Source of the DNA: Rheum nobile
Taxonomy: Eukaryota; Streptophyta; Magnoliopsida; Caryophyllales; Polygonaceae
Assembly (NCBI GenBank): GCA_027886185.1
Contig: WOAB01000723.1
Span: 744,001 to 808,000 of the forward strand
Direction: 5' to 3'
Length of the DNA: 64,000 nt
Positions within the stretch are counted from its first letter, which is position 1; each line of letters begins with the position of its first letter. This document shows positions 11,073 to 22,858 of this stretch, in pieces. Below the pieces are notes generated by a model. That model had not been told where the DNA came from, ran no database searches, and saw only the letters and a list, made by a program, of their open reading frames with translations. A program made the translations under genes and the position numbers.

Positions 11073-11258
11073 TGTGTTTACAAGGCAGCATTCGAATCTT
11101 GTGTCCAACTGTCTAGTCGTCCACACAAATTGCACATGTGGCAGATGTGCAGTTATCCTCCAAAACAGCCGTAAATATCAGGCTTCGTATTGCTTTCACC
11201 AGGCAAAGAGAAGAACATCAGATAAAGCATGCTTGCAAATCCACAAAACTATTAAATT
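11073..11258 (-). pseudogene. RING-H2 E3 ubiquitin ligase-like exon (PA-TM-RING/RMR-like), broken
   Basis: On the minus strand one frame reads LVKAIRSLIFTAVLEDNC, then CAIC, fourteen codons (the fourth of them a TAG stop), then the LPCKH box, and ends at a canonical GTAAGT donor. The spacing C-x2-C-x14-C-x-H is the first half of a RING-H2 finger. The preceding LVKAI...VLEDN block resembles the region before the RING in plant RMR (receptor-homology-transmembrane-RING) proteins, which act in vacuolar sorting and ubiquitin transfer. The same frame continues upstream into the host segments at 41231 and 46417 once the transposons are removed. A TGA also interrupts it near 11220. Family assignment is moderate; it could be another PA-TM-RING member. 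Confidence 0.5.
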
Positions 11259-11263
11259 CACTA

Positions 11264-12115
11264 TGTTAGGAAGTGAACTTTTGGAAACTCTAGTTCCCTA
11301 CCTAGTTCCCTTCCTCAGTTTTCCTAGTTTTGATAATGACAAACACTTTGCTATTAATATTTCCATAAGTGTTCATAAACAGGAAACTTTGGATTTGGAA
11401 AGCACAAGACAGAGACGAAGACGCCAGATTTGGGAACTGGCATAAGGAACTGAAGCTCGCTGACGCTGGAAGAACTTGGAACAAAAGATGAAGGGCGGCG
11501 GCGATCTGATTAGGGTAGATCTTTACTTGGAGAGAGAAGTTAAATATATTATCCTGTTTCCATATTATTTAGGAGTTAAAAGATTATCTTTTATGGAAAC
11601 GAAATATGTAAAATCGTGGAAGATTATATTTGGTAACAAATATTATCTTTCCGATTACTTTTTGATTATTTTATTTATGTGATCTGGCTGTTGGAAATTC
11701 GCTTTTTCCATCAATTAAATCATAAAAATAGAGTAGTTAAAACTCTCTCTCACTCACGCATTCACGCATACTGCTTACAGAGAAGAAAACCGAGCCAAGT
11801 TCTTTGAAGAAGAACTATAAGTCGATTGTCTTGTTGCTTGCTTGATTTGGTTGAATTAGGTAGAGAGTCCTTAGTGTGTCTAAGACTTAATATGTGTGTT
11901 CTATCCTAATTGATTGTAATCGAAGCATTAATACAAGAAGTAGACTTTGAAATCCTCTTGCAAGAGAGGTAGTGGGTTTTATCCTGGATAACTAGTTGGT
12001 TATCAAAGGTTCACACTCTAAGGAACTTGTCTTGATTCTGTTATTGTTTAATTATTCCGCTGCTAAGGAACTGGACTCCCAGTTCCCTTTGATTGCTAAC
12101 ACGTACGATCCTACA
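11264..12115 (+). repeat. 5' LTR of Sire-2
   Basis: TGTTAGGAAGTGAAC to ACGTACGATCCTACA. It shares only its ends with the Sire-1/Sire-3 LTR and so is a distinct subfamily. The TATA region reads CATAAAAATAG near 11721, while the 3' LTR has the better TATA box TATAAATAG at 40840-40848, so this copy's promoter may be weakened. Confidence 0.9.
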
Positions 12116-12117
12116 AT

Positions 12118-12129
12118 TGGTATCAGAGC
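12118..12129 (+). promoter_or_regulatory. Sire-2 primer binding site (tRNA-iMet)
   Basis: TGGTATCAGAGC starts two bases after the 5' LTR. It is the standard complement to the 3' end of plant initiator methionine tRNA used to prime minus-strand synthesis. Confidence 0.9.
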
Positions 12130-12166
12130 AAGCGCTCTATATTTGGGTTAGTTTACAGATTTCAAG

Positions 12167-12325
12167 ATGACTAGCTCAAGCGAATTCAGTTTGGGAATCT
12201 CCATCAACAAGCCCCACATCCGAAAGAAAGGAGAAGAAGAATGGTGGGACAAATGCATGACCAACTACATCCAAACCATGGACTATCAGTGATGGCGCGT
12301 GATTGAAAATGGTGATGGAGTCATC
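12167..12325 (+). pseudogene. Sire-2 gag, first part
   Basis: The ATG at 12167 opens MTSSSEFSLGI. The frame stays open for 53 codons apart from a TGA at 12290 and ends exactly at the TCATC duplication of Sire-3. The same frame resumes after 23984, so Sire-3 jumped into an otherwise continuous gag. This is the N-terminal part of the copia gag domain (UBN2 type). Confidence 0.8.
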
Positions 12326-13446
12326 TGTAGGATCGTGATTGTTAGATTAATAATCAGGGAACTGAGAATACAGTTTACAGCTCCCTTCGCAGCGGAAATA
12401 AACAATCAACTAAATGAACAAGTTCCTTATAGTGGAAACCTTCGATTGCCAACTAGCAATCTAGGATAAAAACCACTACCTTTCTTCCGAAAGGATTTCA
12501 AGGTCTACTTCTTGATTTCTTATCACTTCGGTTACAGCTTATCCTAGGAACAAACACACAGTTTCTTTGTCTTACACACAGTTAGACAATCCTAGATAAC
12601 TTAACATAAAGTATAATCAATCCAAGAAGCAGTCCTAAGCACTAAGGAACTAACTCACTTACAGTCACATGAACTAGCACACAACTCTTTGATTCCTTGA
12701 CTGGTTCCTCTTGATCTTGTTCTGATTTGATGATCTTGTTGAGAACTTCACTCTATGATATTTGCTATGGAGTGTGATTCTAGTAGTTGTGCTTGAAGAT
12801 AATAGCAGAGCTTATCTTCCTTATATAGTGGATTCTCAAGGTTGGATCTTCTCTTGGTTCCCACAGATCAAGCTTGCCCTAGGATGTGTGGTGATCCTTG
12901 ATTCACGCTGTCTTTGGCATATACCAACAACCTAGGCAGCTCAGAATCCACTTTGGTTGGTCAACTGCTTCAGCCAAGTCTGCCAAGTCATTGTCCAACT
13001 TCTTTCGTCCGAGGTTCAACAATCTGGACACTTGGGAACTGTCCTCTGGATGGTGACAACTTTATGATAGGTCGCTTTCAACAACCTTTGTCCGAGGTTC
13101 GGCATTCTAGGCATCTTGGAGTTTTTCTCTAGATGGTGACAGACTTTTGGAAGCTTTGCTCAAGTCGCTTTCACCATCTTTTGTCCGAGGTTCGGTGTTC
13201 CCAGATTTCTCGGGAAAAGCAAAGTCGCGTGTTGCATTTCTGGGCACACCTGGGTTCCTTTGGCTTGCTTGTTTGGTTTCTTTATCTTGTTTGGCTTCCA
13301 TGGTTCCAACAACTATCCTATGGTCCCTCTAAACACATCTTTGAGATAAAACATTAGTATCAAAATATTTGTCATTGTCAAAAGTAGAGAAACTGAGGAA
13401 AGGAACTCTCAGGGGAACCGAAGTTCCAGAGTTCCGTTTCCTAACA
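12326..13446 (-). repeat. 3' LTR of Sire-3 (chimeric)
   Basis: Bounded by TGTAGGATCG and GTTTCCTAACA in plus orientation. The half nearer 12326 differs from the partner LTR at about 9 percent of sites by eye, while the half nearer 13446 differs at about 3 percent. The partner LTR agrees with Sire-1 in that half, so this copy is the unusual one. The adjacent PPT reads ATTTCCCCCTTTTTG on the plus strand. Confidence 0.88.
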
Positions 13447-13757
13447 ATTTCCCCCTTTTTGATGATGACAAATATAAGGAACCTGGCAACATAATAAGGA
13501 CATGAAATTCATGAGAACAGTTGAGCTAAGAGATTTACAACTTTATAAAATAATGAGAGAACATTCAATAGTTGCAAATTCCCCCTAAGCAAATGAACAA
13601 AGTTATTCAAGTTCCCCCTTAGAAATAGAATGAGTTCAGAGTTCCTATGAGTCTAGTAGTTTCCAAAAGTTCAAAGTTCCTATCCATTTTTCCCCCTTTT
13701 GACATCATCGAAAAGATTAATGTACTTATCAAGTATAGGATATCAATGTGAAATAAA
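13447..13757 (-). promoter_or_regulatory. Multiple polypurine tracts of Sire-3
   Basis: On the plus strand pyrimidine runs TTTCCCCCTTTTT (13448), TTCCCCCTAA (13580), TTCCCCCTTAG (13613) and TTTCCCCCTTTTG (13690) appear, the complement of four GGGGGAA tracts. Order and spacing match Sire-1 8915-9169. Confidence 0.75.
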
Positions 13758-15252
13758 TGATAAGCACTATTTTGTAGGGCTTAAGTAAGAGTCATTAGAG
13801 GATTTATTGGTGCCATTCGGGTAGATTTAGACACATTCATGTGTATGGTGTTTGGGGGCAAAGTTGGTGTTTGAGCAGTTTTGGAGATCATATGAGACAC
13901 TGAGGAGGAAGCCACCAGTAGTAGGCGCCAAGGGAGTGCAATGAAGAGTAGAAGAACAATGTGCTGAATTCAATTGGTTCGTTCTCTCTACTCCGATGTC
14001 CAAATGGAGTGATTCCAATTCGAGGAGTTAGCTTTTGAAGTCTACTACAATTCCTCAAAATATGAGCGCGATCCGAGTTGGAAATAAAAAGTTATGGCAT
14101 TTTTACGGAAGTGTCGCAGGAGCTGAACCGAAGAACGGCGACCGCCGTACAAAGACGGCGACCACCGTAATTACGGCGCCCGCCGTGAACCTTACGGCGC
14201 CCGCCGTAATTGGCTTTCCACCGACCTTGGCTACGAAGTGATTATGGCGCCCGCCGTTTAATTGCGGCGCCCGCCGCGATTACGGCGCCCGCCGTGGGAG
14301 GTGCTGCGACCGCCGCCGATGTCAGAAGCCCACCGAGTCCGTTTTCCTTATTTGTTTTATTTCGGATTATTTTATTACGGTTTTAATATTTCGTATTAGG
14401 TTAACTTAGCTTTATTTCCTTTAGTATTTAAGGGTTGAGAAAAGGCTTGTTTATAAATCTTCGTTTTTCTCTTGAACCCTAATTCCCTTTTCTACGTTAT
14501 GAAGAACTAAGCCTCCCTGGCTTAGTCAGACGTTGAAGCTTTCGTTTGGATTAAGTTGTGAGATTCTTGTCTTAATCTATTGCATGGTTTTTATCTTTCT
14601 CTTGCTTAAGTTGTTTATGATTGATATTGATAATCTCTATTTGGACGCAACTAGGGTTTATTGTTATTGATCTATTGCTAGATTTAGATTGTTACTGGTT
14701 GAGCATATCTATTTCAGAGTAGCAACTGTATCATATTAGTAACTGGTTGTGCTAGTCTTATGCAGAAGAGAATTGATTTACATTCTAGGATAAAAGCTGG
14801 TTGTTTTATAATAGAATTGTATCCAACTATATTCCTATCCGTAAGGCTGCTGTTAAACGGAATCTTGATAGTTTCAGGGTTGTTTAATTAGTTAGTGCTA
14901 ATAGTATCTGGTTGTGCTATTAGTTATATCTGAAAAGGAATTGGAATTTCCATTGCATGAGATTTTGAATGAGTATCTATGATCAACTTGTCATACGAAT
15001 AGTGGATGTTGTTTGACTAAGTGCTTTTTCCCCATTACTGAATCCATCACATCTAGTTGTTTACTTTTACATGCTTAGATTAATTAAACAAACAAAATCC
15101 CCCTTTGGTTACGTTGGATTGACATACGAATTGCATATTTAGATAGAATTCGCCTCCCTGTGGATTCGACCTTTACTTACCTAGGACTACGGTTTAGGGT
15201 TTGTTTGGATATTTTGCATAGCAGTTTTTCACACGACAAAAACCTGTTATCA
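13758..15252 (+). mobile_element. Solo LTR, Athila/Tat-like, inside Sire-3
   Basis: TGATAAGCAC to CTGTTATCA, 1495 bp, with the flanking duplication ATAAA (13753-13757 and 15253-15257). Removing it rejoins the Sire-3 sequence exactly as seen uninterrupted in Sire-1 near 8857. The end contains CCCTGTGGATTCGACC followed by ACTTACC, typical of Athila/Tat LTR tails. A cluster of short GC-rich units (GGCGCCCGCCG) sits at about 14150-14320. No internal region is left, so it arose by LTR-LTR recombination. Confidence 0.88.
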
Positions 15253-15511
15253 ATAAACAATTGCGTGAAACCCATGATAGTCACCATAATAGAAACTTAA
15301 GGCAAAGACAAATGATGCATTAGAAACATTGCCAAAATAGTTCATTAATCATTAAAGTCAAGTACATTGTCCAGAGATGCATAGTGGAAAAAGAGACTAA
15401 AGATCACAAACAGCTTGACATAGACAAACTAGGATAGAAGAGGGGAGTAGGACCCTAGGGAACTACTAGCACACTGTGATGTTATAGCACTGGGAACTAG
15501 GAGAGACATTC

Positions 15512-17100
15512 CTATGGTAGCGTAGTGGCCTCCTCTTCAGTTTCCTTCCTTTCTGCAGTTCCTTCACCTTGGCCTGTAGCCATCTCAGCGGCATGATCAC
15601 CTCCAATTGCAGCCTCCAAGGTTTGTGGAATCACATCCACTAGACCAGATACAGCCTTTCTGGTCTTTCCCAGTTCAGTTACTTGATCACGGATGGCACC
15701 AGAGATAGCAATGGTTCCTTCTGTGATGGCTTTTTCAATACGACCCAGTGAAGCTATGATCGCAGAGAAGTCTTGAACGGGGTAGAGCGGAGGCAAGGAG
15801 CTTGGAGTGGCTTGGGAACTTGCCTTTTCCTTAGGCAGTTCCGCTTGTACATCAGAGGGAGCATCCAGATGATCTTTGGTTTTGAGCTTCTTGACAGTGG
15901 CCATGGTTAGGAACTTGCTGTAGGTTGTTTCCTTGAGGTTATCTGGATACTGGTTAAGCATAGAGAGGAGGTTTTTTATGAGGTGAGGAAAGGGCAGGGT
16001 ATGGGAATCATGAGATTGACAGAACTGCATATGGGCTAACACCAGCTGGGGGAGATCAACTTGGTCACCAGACAGAATCTTGTCCATGAGGATTGCATCG
16101 GTGATGAGAACTGTGGCTTTGTGCTCTTGCCTGGGAACCAAATTCCTTATGATCCAGAAGTGCAGGAGCTTGTTGGACTGAGAGAGGCCCCTTTGTCAGC
16201 AGATTCTTTGGATTGTCGCCATCATAGAGCTTGCTGACCACCTCAGTTTTAGTTTTGTACCCTTTGCCTTTGGGCCAAGTCTTCTTTTGATGCAGAATGT
16301 CAAAGCCTGATTTGTGCTCAATCCCTAGAGCAGAGGCGATGATACTTGGGGACAAAGGAAACATGGTTCCCTTCCATTGAAGGATGGCATCATTACAGGG
16401 AGAGTTCTCCTTGGCTGGCACAAAGGTCATGGACTGATAGAAAAGACGCACCACTTCGTCGGAGACTGAGAATGGTTCCACCAATATCTGGTCCCATCCT
16501 TGAAACTGTAGCAGAGAGTGGAATTCACTGAGGGCTTCATCGAATTGAGCTTCATCTTCTTCCTCTAAGGGTTGGGTCCAGAACTCTTCACCAATGATGA
16601 GGGGCTTGAGTATCTTCCTCTTAGAGAAGGAGGAAGACACTTTCCCCAGAGTAGAGGTGGAGGTTATGGCTCTGGTGGACAAAGAAGAGAGGGCTGCTGA
16701 TTTGGGCTTTTTGGAGGGGGTCGGCTCTTCGGAGACAGGGTTGTAGGGATCCAGGGCCTGGAAGCTTCGTTTGCGAAGCTTGACACGTGTAGCAACTGAG
16801 GGAGCAAGCTTGGATTTGAGGCTGACAAGCGAGGGATCCGAGCTGTGAACCTCCAAGGTGGTATCCTTATCTGGAGAAGAGTCATGGGAGCCGCCGCCTG
16901 AGGCAGTGCGAGTAGCAGATTCAGAAACAAGGGGAAGTTCCTTTTTCAACTCTTCAGTGTGCTTGGCTACTGGGTTTTTTTTTTGGGGTGACATCAAGGG
17001 ATTTTGAGGAGGAGGCGGCTTTCTTTTCTCTGAAAGCTTTGAGGAGAGCAACTTCTTCCTCATCTAGGGCAGAGTCAAGGGGAAAGTCTTTCCGGGCCAT
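15512..17100 (-). pseudogene. Sire-3 extra ORF downstream of pol, two frameshifts
   Basis: The ATG at 17100 (minus) opens MARKDFPLDSALDEEEVALL, matching the Sire-1 protein. A run of about ten A residues near 16978-16987 shifts the frame; the main frame then continues to about 16130 through the conserved block QFQGWDQILVEPFSVSD and PLSPSIIASALGIEH. A second shift near 16140 leads into the last frame (to 15512) with KATVLITDAILMDKILSGDQ and an acidic tail (ETEEEATTLP). This copy keeps a segment after WPKGKG that Sire-1 lost. It is hydrophilic, with no visible membrane segment. Its function is unknown. Confidence 0.65.
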
Positions 17101-17962
17101 TTGAGGAGCTTTGGTGTTTTGAGAGAGAGAAAGGTGAGCAAGAGAATGAGAAAGCTGGTGATAGAGAGATAAGCAAGGTGAAGCAGAGTGCTCGGCTCAA
17201 TTAAACAAGAATCCCTAAATAACCCTTGAGCATTGATGGAGCCGTTGAAGAACTTAACCATTGGGGAGAGAGAGATCTCTGGGAACTCTGACAATTGGGA
17301 ACAACTCTATTGATGGCAGCTTTTTCGGATTTGAAACGGTCACAGATTCAAAACTCAAATGCTCAAAAATGGCAACTGTTCAATGCTGATAAGACGTCTC
17401 TGACGCTGTAGAATTGCCATAAATGCTGTCTTGGGAGGAGCGAGTTTCTACGAGCCGTTTGAAGAGCAGCCTGACCTAGTTCCTTTATGGCGATTTTTTC
17501 AGTGTGCTAGAGGGATATATGGGAACCTTTGATGTGGGGTTTTAAGACATAGGACCTGAAAGTACATTCCCATAAAATAAATCGGGGAAGGCCATTTATC
17601 GCATCACACACTAATTCCCAGAGAGGGTTAAGAGAAGGATCATAGGGAATTAGATTGTGCAATGAGGCAAGGGAGGGTCATAGTACACAATCATCATTTC
17701 GGCTTGTATTGTTGGGTTAGAATATGATCAGATTGTGACTTTTGGGCCAACAAAGAAACTTGGACAATGATTGAATTTTAATAAAAAAAACATCCAAGGA
17801 GAAGAACTAGAGAAATTTGTCAAAGCCTTTTGAGTAACCATTATGGATATGAGGGTCTAATGCAAGAGAAATAACACGAAGATTCCAAGACAAAGACAAG
17901 TAAAAAGATCTGAACTAGTCAATCAAGGGAACTGGAAATAAACCTTTAAACTAAAGTCACTG

Positions 17963-20900
17963 CTATGTTATAGGAATCATTCCCAGTTCTAATCTAAGGT
18001 TCTCGAAGGGAACTCTATTCAAGGCTTTGGTGAATATATCTGCAACCTGATCTTAAGTTCTACAAAATTTCATAATGATGTTCCTTTTCTCAACATGATC
18101 TCTAAGAAAATGATGCATGATATCTATATGCTTGGTCCTAGTATGATGCACATGATTCTTAGAAATGTTTATAGCACTGGTGTTATCACAAAGAATAGTA
18201 AGAGGACCATAAGACATACCGAAATCCGCAAGTTGTTGCTTTAGCCATAAGAGTTGGGAACAGCAAGAGGCGGCTGCAATGTACTCAGATTCTGTGGTGG
18301 AGAGGGAGACTGAGATTTGTTTCTTTGAGCCCCATGACACAAGGCAAGGGCCTAGGAACTGTGTCATTCCAGAGGTGCTCTTCCTATCCACCAAGTATCC
18401 AACATAATCAGCATCAGTGAAACCTATCAGCTCAAAGGGACATTCTTTGGGGTACCAAATGCAGATTGAATCAGTTCCCTTGAGATATCAGAATATCCTT
18501 TTCACAGCAGCTAAGTGTGTTTCTCTTGGACATGATTGAAACCTAGCACACAAGCAAACAGCAAACACAATGTCTGGACGACTAGCTGTTAGATACATGA
18601 GAGAACCTATCATACCTCTATAGAGTTTCTCTTCCACAAGAGGACTCGAATGATCCTTGTCCAAATGAACAATGGTGGAGATAAGAGTTGAGAGAGGCTT
18701 GCATGAATCCATTTTGAACTTTTTCAATAGTTCCCTAACATATTTCTGTTGATGAATTTGTATACCATCTTTCTTTTGAGTGATTTGCAATCCAAGGAAG
18801 AAAGTGAGTTCCCCTATTAGGCTCATTTAAATTCACTGCTCATCAAGTTTTTGAACTTATCTACAAGGGACAGGTTAGTGGAACCAAAAATGATATCATC
18901 AACATAGATTTGAACCACTAAGATGTTACCTTCTTCTTCTAGAATGAAGAGAGTCTTGTCAATGATGCCACGCCTGTAACCATTAGAGAGTATGAACTGG
19001 GCAAGACGATCATACCAAGCTCTAGGGGCTTGCTTGAGACCATACAAGGCTTTGTCTAGGAAATAGACATGGTCTGGATGATCATTGTCTTCAAAACCAG
19101 GTGGTTGCTTGACATATACTTCCTCTTGAAGAATGCCATTGAGAAAGGCAGTCTTTACATCCATTTGGAATAGTTTGAACCTTTTATGTGATGCGAATGC
19201 AATCAACAACCATATTGCTTCAATCCTTGCCACTGGAGCATAGGTTTCATCATAGTCGATGCCTTCTTTTTGATTGTATCCTTGAGCAACAAGTCTTGCT
19301 TTGTTCCTTATCACAGCCCCTGAGTCATCTAGCTTGTTCCTGAAGACCCATCTGGTTCCTATGATATACTTATCCTTGGGGCGGGGAACTAGATCCCATA
19401 CTTTGTTCCTTTCAAACTGATGAAGTTCCTCTTGCATGGCTTGTATCCAGTCTACATCCTTCAGTGCCTCACCTATGTTCTTTGGTTCCACAATAGACAA
19501 AAAGGCATTGAAAGCAAAGAAGGTTAGATGTTCGAACCTGACTGGAGGCTTGATGGTTCTTCTTTCTCTATTGGGAGCTAGAGCATTTGATGTGGAGACA
19601 TTTTGATTTGAACACTCAGCTTCAACTTCTATGTTGGGATCACCTTCTCCATTGAAGAACATGTGAGAGGATGAGTCATTGATTTCTCCACAGATATTGT
19701 CTTCATGTTCATGGTTCTCAGAAATGGATTGTTGTTGAATTTCCATGTGAGAGGATGAGTCATTGATTTCTCCACAGATATTGTCTTCATGTTCATGTTC
19801 AATAGTTTGAACCCTTTGTGTGATGCGAATGCAATCAACAACCTTATTGCTTCAATCCTTGCCACTGGAGCATAGGTTTCATCATAGTCGATGCCTTCTT
19901 GTTGATTGTATCCTTGAACAACAAGTCTTGCTTTGTTCCTTATCACAGCCCCTGAGTCATCTAGCTTGTTCCTGAAGACCCATCTGGTTCCTATGATATG
20001 CTTATCCTTGGGGCGGGGAACTAGATGCCATACTTTGTTTCTTTCAAACTGATGAAGTTCCTCTTGCATGGCTTGTATCCAGTCTACATCCTTCAGTGCC
20101 TCACCTATGTTCTTTGGTTCCACAATAGACAAAAAGGCATTGAAAGCAAAGAAGGTTAGATGTTCGAACCTGACTGGAGGCTTGATGGTTCTTCTTTCTC
20201 TATTGGGAGCTAGAGCATTTGATGTAGAGACATTTTGATTTGAACACTCAACTTCAACTTCTATGTTGGGATCACCTTCTCCATTGAAGAACATGTGAGA
20301 GGATGAGTCATTGATGTCTCCACATATGTTGTCTTCATGTTCATGGTTCCCAGAAATGGATTGTTGTTGAATTTCCATGGGAACTGCTGGAGGAGCTGGT
20401 GCAACAGGGTAAGAACTGGGTGGTGTGATGTCTTCATCTAGATCTTCTTGAGGAGGTTTGGGAAATGGATCTTCAAAGGAACTGATGGTATTCTGCACAT
20501 TTCTACCAACACTTTCTTCTACCTTTTTGGTCCTTTTGTTGAAGATCTTGTAGGCCTTGCTGCTTGATGCATATCCAATGAAGATCCCTTCATCGCTCCT
20601 TGGGTCAAATTTGCCAAGATTGTCCTTTCCATTGTTGTGCACAAAGCACTTGCATCCGAACACCCTAAGATGTGAAATGTTGGGAACCCTTCCTCTTAGA
20701 AGTTCATAGGGTGTCTTCTCTGTGATTGGGCGAAGCATAGCTCGATTGATGATGTAGCAGGCTGTGTTGATTGCCTCAGCCCAGAATGATTGAGATAGTC
20801 CACTTGAGATGAGCATCGTTCGAGCCATGTCTTCTAAGGTTCTATTCTTCCTTTCCACTACTCCATTTTGTTGAGGAGTGTATGGTGCAGAGAAGTTGTG

Positions 20901-21735
20901 ATCAATGCCATGCTCACTGCAAAAGGTTAGAAATTCTCCATTTTCGAAGTCGGTACCATGGTCAGAATGGATAGAATTGATGGAACAGTCGAGAGACTTT
21001 TCTAACATGGGAACCAGATCCTTAAAACGTCCAATGACTTCACTTTTAGATTTTATGAATATTGTCCAAGTAAAACGAGAGAAGTCATCGACGAGAACAA
21101 AGATATACTTGTTTCCTCCTAGGCTTTGAACTCTCATGGGTCCACAAAGGTCCATGTGAATGAGTTCAAAGGGCCTTGAGGAGCTTACCATATTTTTGGA
21201 TTTAAAGGAACTCCGAGCTTGTTTCCCTCTTACATAGTCTGGGCATGGTTTCTAAGATTTTCCACTTAACTTTGGGAGGCCCCTGACTAGATCCTTTGAG
21301 TGTAGCTTTTGAATCAATTTGGTGCTAGCATGACCAAGACGTTGATGCCACAAGTCCGTTTGATCATTCACAGTTGAGAGACAGAGTTTCTCCTTGGGAA
21401 CGAAGGATGGGTCAACGACATACACATTGTTGAGCCTTTTACCTTTTAAGATGATTTGTCCCGAGGAGTCAAGGACAGTGCATTCATTTGATTTGAATCT
21501 GACTTCATTGTCTCCTTGATCACACAGCTGTGACACACTAATTAGATCAAAGGCAAGATTATCAACAAGGTGGACTTTATTTACCTTAATGTGGTCATTG
21601 AGTTTCACAGTTCCTATTCCACAAATTTTCCCTTTGCTTTTGTCTCCAAAGGAGATGTTCCCTCCTTGGATGGGTTGAAGAGAGGTCATTTGATTTCTTC
21701 TTCCGGTCATATGGCATGAGCAACCACTAAGACTT
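17963..21735 (-). pseudogene. Sire-3 pol polyprotein with partial duplication
   Basis: Read on the minus strand: remnant of the protease (GCSCHMTGRRNQM; the catalytic DSG part is deleted), GAG-pre-integrase LWHQRLGHASTK, integrase from LIHMDLCGPM with SDHGTDF and QQNGVVERKNRT, then the linker and RT. The segment from about the linker to early RT occurs twice (roughly 19800-20390 and 19190-19746), joined by a short 60-base repeat. RT continues with the intact box YVDDIIFGS, breaks at about 18830, and RNase H (STTESEYIAAASCCSQLL) ends at TAG 17963-17965. There are several other stops and shifts. The two duplicated copies differ in sequence (YNQQEG versus YNQKEG). Confidence 0.82.
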
Positions 21736-22835
21736 TTGAACCCAGTGAAGCTTGGCTTTACTGGGGGAATTAGCATTGCGAGTCTGTGAATGACCAGGGA
21801 ATTGGTTCCTATCATGGTAATAAGCTCTTTTCTCATTTTCAAAGTTCTTTTTTTAGGACAATCAGTGTTGTAATGACCATTCCTTCCACAATAGTAACAC
21901 ACGCGATTGTAAGCAACATGTCCATATTTTCCCTTTACGGGCCTAAAATGTTTCTCAGTTTTTCTTTTGTTGAAATCAACATTGTTTCTAACCTTACCGT
22001 GAGCCATGTCCACATACCTTTTGTGAGCAAAGGAATTAGTGAACCACTTGTCTTCAGGGAAAGCTTTCTCCTTTCCCTTAGGTTCCCTAATTGGACTTTG
22101 AGAACTTTCTTTGAGACGCTTGGCAACCTCAGCCTTGTTCTCAAGAACCATGATCTTCTCTAATAGGAATTGATTCCTATCTCGAGAAGTGGAAAGAGCA
22201 GTACTGAGGTTCTCATTCATCTCAACAAGTTCTCGTCTAGCCTTTTCATCTTCAGCATCATTATTCGTCTTGTTATCAATATATCCAATTCCATGACGTT
22301 GTCTCACAAAGACAGTTTGATTAATAGTTTTTTCATTTATAGAGTCAGTGAGAATGTCTAAACTATCAATTATAGATTGAAGCATATCATTTCCAGGTAG
22401 GTTATCTTGCATAGGAACTTTAGCTGAGTCTATGCTAGTTTCATCACAAGATTTGCAGATTTTAAGGTGACTAGCATGCATATTTCGAATATCAATGAGT
22501 TTGGAGTGGGTTTCAGCTAGATCTTTCTCAGTTTCATCAAGTTTCTTACTCCACACAGAATTCTCAACAGTCAAGCAAGCAATTTCATCTTCACAATCAT
22601 CAAGTTTTTGTTAAAGGAAATTGGTTTCCTTTCCTAGTTTCTTTATGATCTTTAGAAGTTGTTTCTTATCACAATCAACTAGAGTTTTTAGGAAGTCGTC
22701 AGAAGTTACCTCAAGGTCTTCTGAGTCGCTTGAATCTCCTTTTGCCATGAGACATCTTCCTCCAGAGAAACCACTCAGATCTAGTTCCTCATCTGAGTCT
22801 TCTCCCCATGAGGCCACAAGAGCCTTGCTCATCAA
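21736..22835 (-). pseudogene. Sire-3 gag, N-terminal domain missing
   Basis: The first ATG after the primer binding site (22835) opens MMSKALVASWGEDSDEELDL. That corresponds to the part of Sire-2 gag that lies after its first zinc knuckle. Thus the UBN2-type core and the first CCHC finger are absent. What remains is a long acidic/Lys-rich coiled-coil region (ENSVWSKKLDETEKDLAE), a single in-frame TAA at 22611, and the second CCHC knuckle CYYCGRNGHYNTDC (about 21865-21910). In Sireviruses the gag coiled coil is known for binding dynein light chain 8; I cannot judge that here. Confidence 0.75.
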
Positions 22836-22844
22836 GCTTTTCCT

Positions 22845-22856
22845 GCTCTGATACCA
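22845..22856 (-). promoter_or_regulatory. Sire-3 primer binding site (tRNA-iMet)
   Basis: GCTCTGATACCA on the plus strand, the complement of TGGTATCAGAGC, two bases inside the 5' LTR at 22859. Confidence 0.9.
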
Positions 22857-22858
22857 AT

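Noticed and set aside
12118..12129. tRNA gene fragments at TGGTATCAGAGC sites
   Set aside because: These are retrotransposon primer binding sites next to LTR ends; no cloverleaf can be formed from the flanks.
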